A DNA stretch of 13,644 nucleotides from Candidatus Poseidoniaceae archaeon (GTDB lineage: Archaea; Thermoplasmatota; Poseidoniia; Poseidoniales; Poseidoniaceae): assembly GCA_030741455.1 (NCBI GenBank), contig JASLVI010000029.1:1-13644 (forward strand), read 5' to 3'. Shown here in pieces: positions 13,045 to 13,644 of this stretch. Both the position numbers and the translations under genes were made by a program. Under the pieces are notes generated by a model, which was not told the DNA's origin, did no database searches, and saw only the letters and a program-made list of their open reading frames with translations. Positions within the stretch are counted from its first letter, which is position 1; the number at the start of each line of letters is the position of its first letter.

Positions 13045-13644
13045 TTAGGCCTTGAATTCCTCGCCACAGGCTGGACAACCTGCTCGTCCTTCATAGGCAA
13101 CAGGTACGCGCATTGTTGCATCGCACGCAGGACATTGAACCAAACGCTTCTCTTCGACTGGCTTTTCTTCACCCGTTTCACCAAAGTATTGCCATGGTCG
13201 GGCAATGAGCGCATGGCTTCCAACATAAATCCAGAAACAGATTTTCAACAGACTCCAGACGAAGGATAATACTGAATTAAACGAATCATTCGAACTTGAC
13301 CCAAAACTCATCGCTGCAATAAATAAGAGAACGATCATGCCGGTGGTGAAAATGAATGCTGCGGAGGTCGCTGAACCAAGCATAATCATGTATCCGATCG
13401 ATTGCTGATCTCGGGCCTTTTCTTTCTCTTTATATTCAAGATATTCTTCCGTTGAAAGTAAATTGTTCGTAAGACTAAGTTTTGGCCCATCTACTGCCCC
13501 CATCCGCTTTGAAAGAATGAAACAACCTGCAAGCATGAATGGGGCGGAACAGAGGTAAGGGAGAATCGCCGTCAACGGCTCAAAATCGGACTCTCCCGGA
13601 ATCATGAAAACGAAGAGGCCGAGAATGATGAGAGCCGATGGAAG
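13045..13644 (-). CDS. Membrane protein with C-terminal zinc ribbon (5' end beyond window)
   Basis: The frame stays open to the window edge. The 13 codons upstream of the internal ATG at 13605 read LPSALIILGLFVF, a hydrophobic helix continuing into the protein, so the true start is outside the window. Counted from that ATG, further hydrophobic segments are about 11-32, 71-100 and 112-135. The charged stretch between the first two (EEYLEYKEKEKARDQQ) is probably a cytoplasmic helical loop. The C-terminus holds two CPxC knuckles, CPAC at 158-161 and CPAC at 177-180, making a four-Cys zinc ribbon of the kind often found in small archaeal proteins. No family is recognised. A role as a membrane-tethered adaptor is only a guess. 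Its stop abuts the fumarase stop with no gap. Confidence 0.82.
   Translation of the reverse strand, partial: LPSALIILGLFVFMIPGESDFEPLTAILPYLCSAPFMLAGCFILSKRMGAVDGPKLSLTNNLLSTEEYLEYKEKEKARDQQSIGYMIMLGSATSAAFIFTTGMIVLLFIAAMSFGSSSNDSFNSVLSFVWSLLKICFWIYVGSHALIARPWQYFGETGEEKPVEEKRLVQCPACDATMRVPVAYEGRAGCPACGEEFKA

Noticed and set aside
1..13644. CRISPR arrays, insertion sequences, integrases, tRNA or rRNA genes
   Set aside because: No regularly spaced direct repeats, transposase motifs, terminal inverted repeats, or tRNA-like cloverleaf sequence were seen on reading both strands.

Overview
The window looks like a chromosomal stretch from an uncultured marine planktonic euryarchaeon, most likely of the Marine Group II/III (Poseidoniia) type. 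The reasons are an archaeal-style FEN-1 with a C-terminal PCNA-binding tail, an archaeal Trm-G10/Trm11-type tRNA methyltransferase, a strong archaeal TATA-like element placed for a leaderless mRNA, and very tight gene packing. These sit beside bacterial-type genes (Cys-type glutathione peroxidase, class II fumarase, cyclophilin) and a lipoprotein carrying GCTD-type repeats. The lineage is an inference from gene content. No RNA gene, insertion sequence, integrase, CRISPR array or attachment site is visible, and no gap longer than about 115 bases lacks a gene.

Layout. Bases 1-1236 (minus) are the first 412 codons of a polytopic membrane protein, possibly a GT-C glycosyltransferase, cut by the window edge. 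Divergent from it, 1289-2323 (+) encodes a family III CoA-transferase with an unusually short C-terminus. It overlaps tail-to-tail with 2307-3413 (minus), a lipoprotein with two acidic Cys/Asp repeats and a PI-PLC-like phosphodiesterase domain. Bases 3527-6009 (+) hold two translationally coupled GT-B glycosyltransferases. Bases 6012-7040 (minus) are FEN-1, divergent from the tRNA methyltransferase at 7117-8235 (+). Next come a minus-strand pair, a YkgJ-type Cys-rich protein (8201-8605) and glutathione peroxidase (8668-9123), and a plus-strand trio: cyclophilin (9234-9716), isoaspartyl peptidase/asparaginase (9722-10684) and a small coiled-coil protein (10708-10968). The right end has a four-helix membrane protein (10969-11355, minus), a class II fumarase with an N-terminal ribbon-helix-helix domain (11449-13044, +), and a zinc-ribbon membrane protein whose start lies beyond the window (13045-13644, minus).

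How the genes fit together. The left half is mostly cell-envelope work: membrane glycosyltransferase candidate, lipoprotein phosphodiesterase, two cytoplasmic glycosyltransferases. The middle is information processing (flap endonuclease, tRNA methylation). The 8.2-11 kb part looks like protein maintenance and redox (peroxidase, prolyl isomerase, isoaspartyl peptidase). The most notable locus is the fumarase. It is fused to a predicted DNA-binding ribbon-helix-helix domain and is preceded, 2 nt before its ATG, by a perfect 8-bp inverted repeat overlapping the TATA-like box. That arrangement suggests a self-regulating metabolic enzyme comparable in architecture to bacterial PutA. All five convergent gene pairs abut or overlap (-17, +2, -35, 0 and 0 nt), leaving no room for ordinary intergenic terminators.
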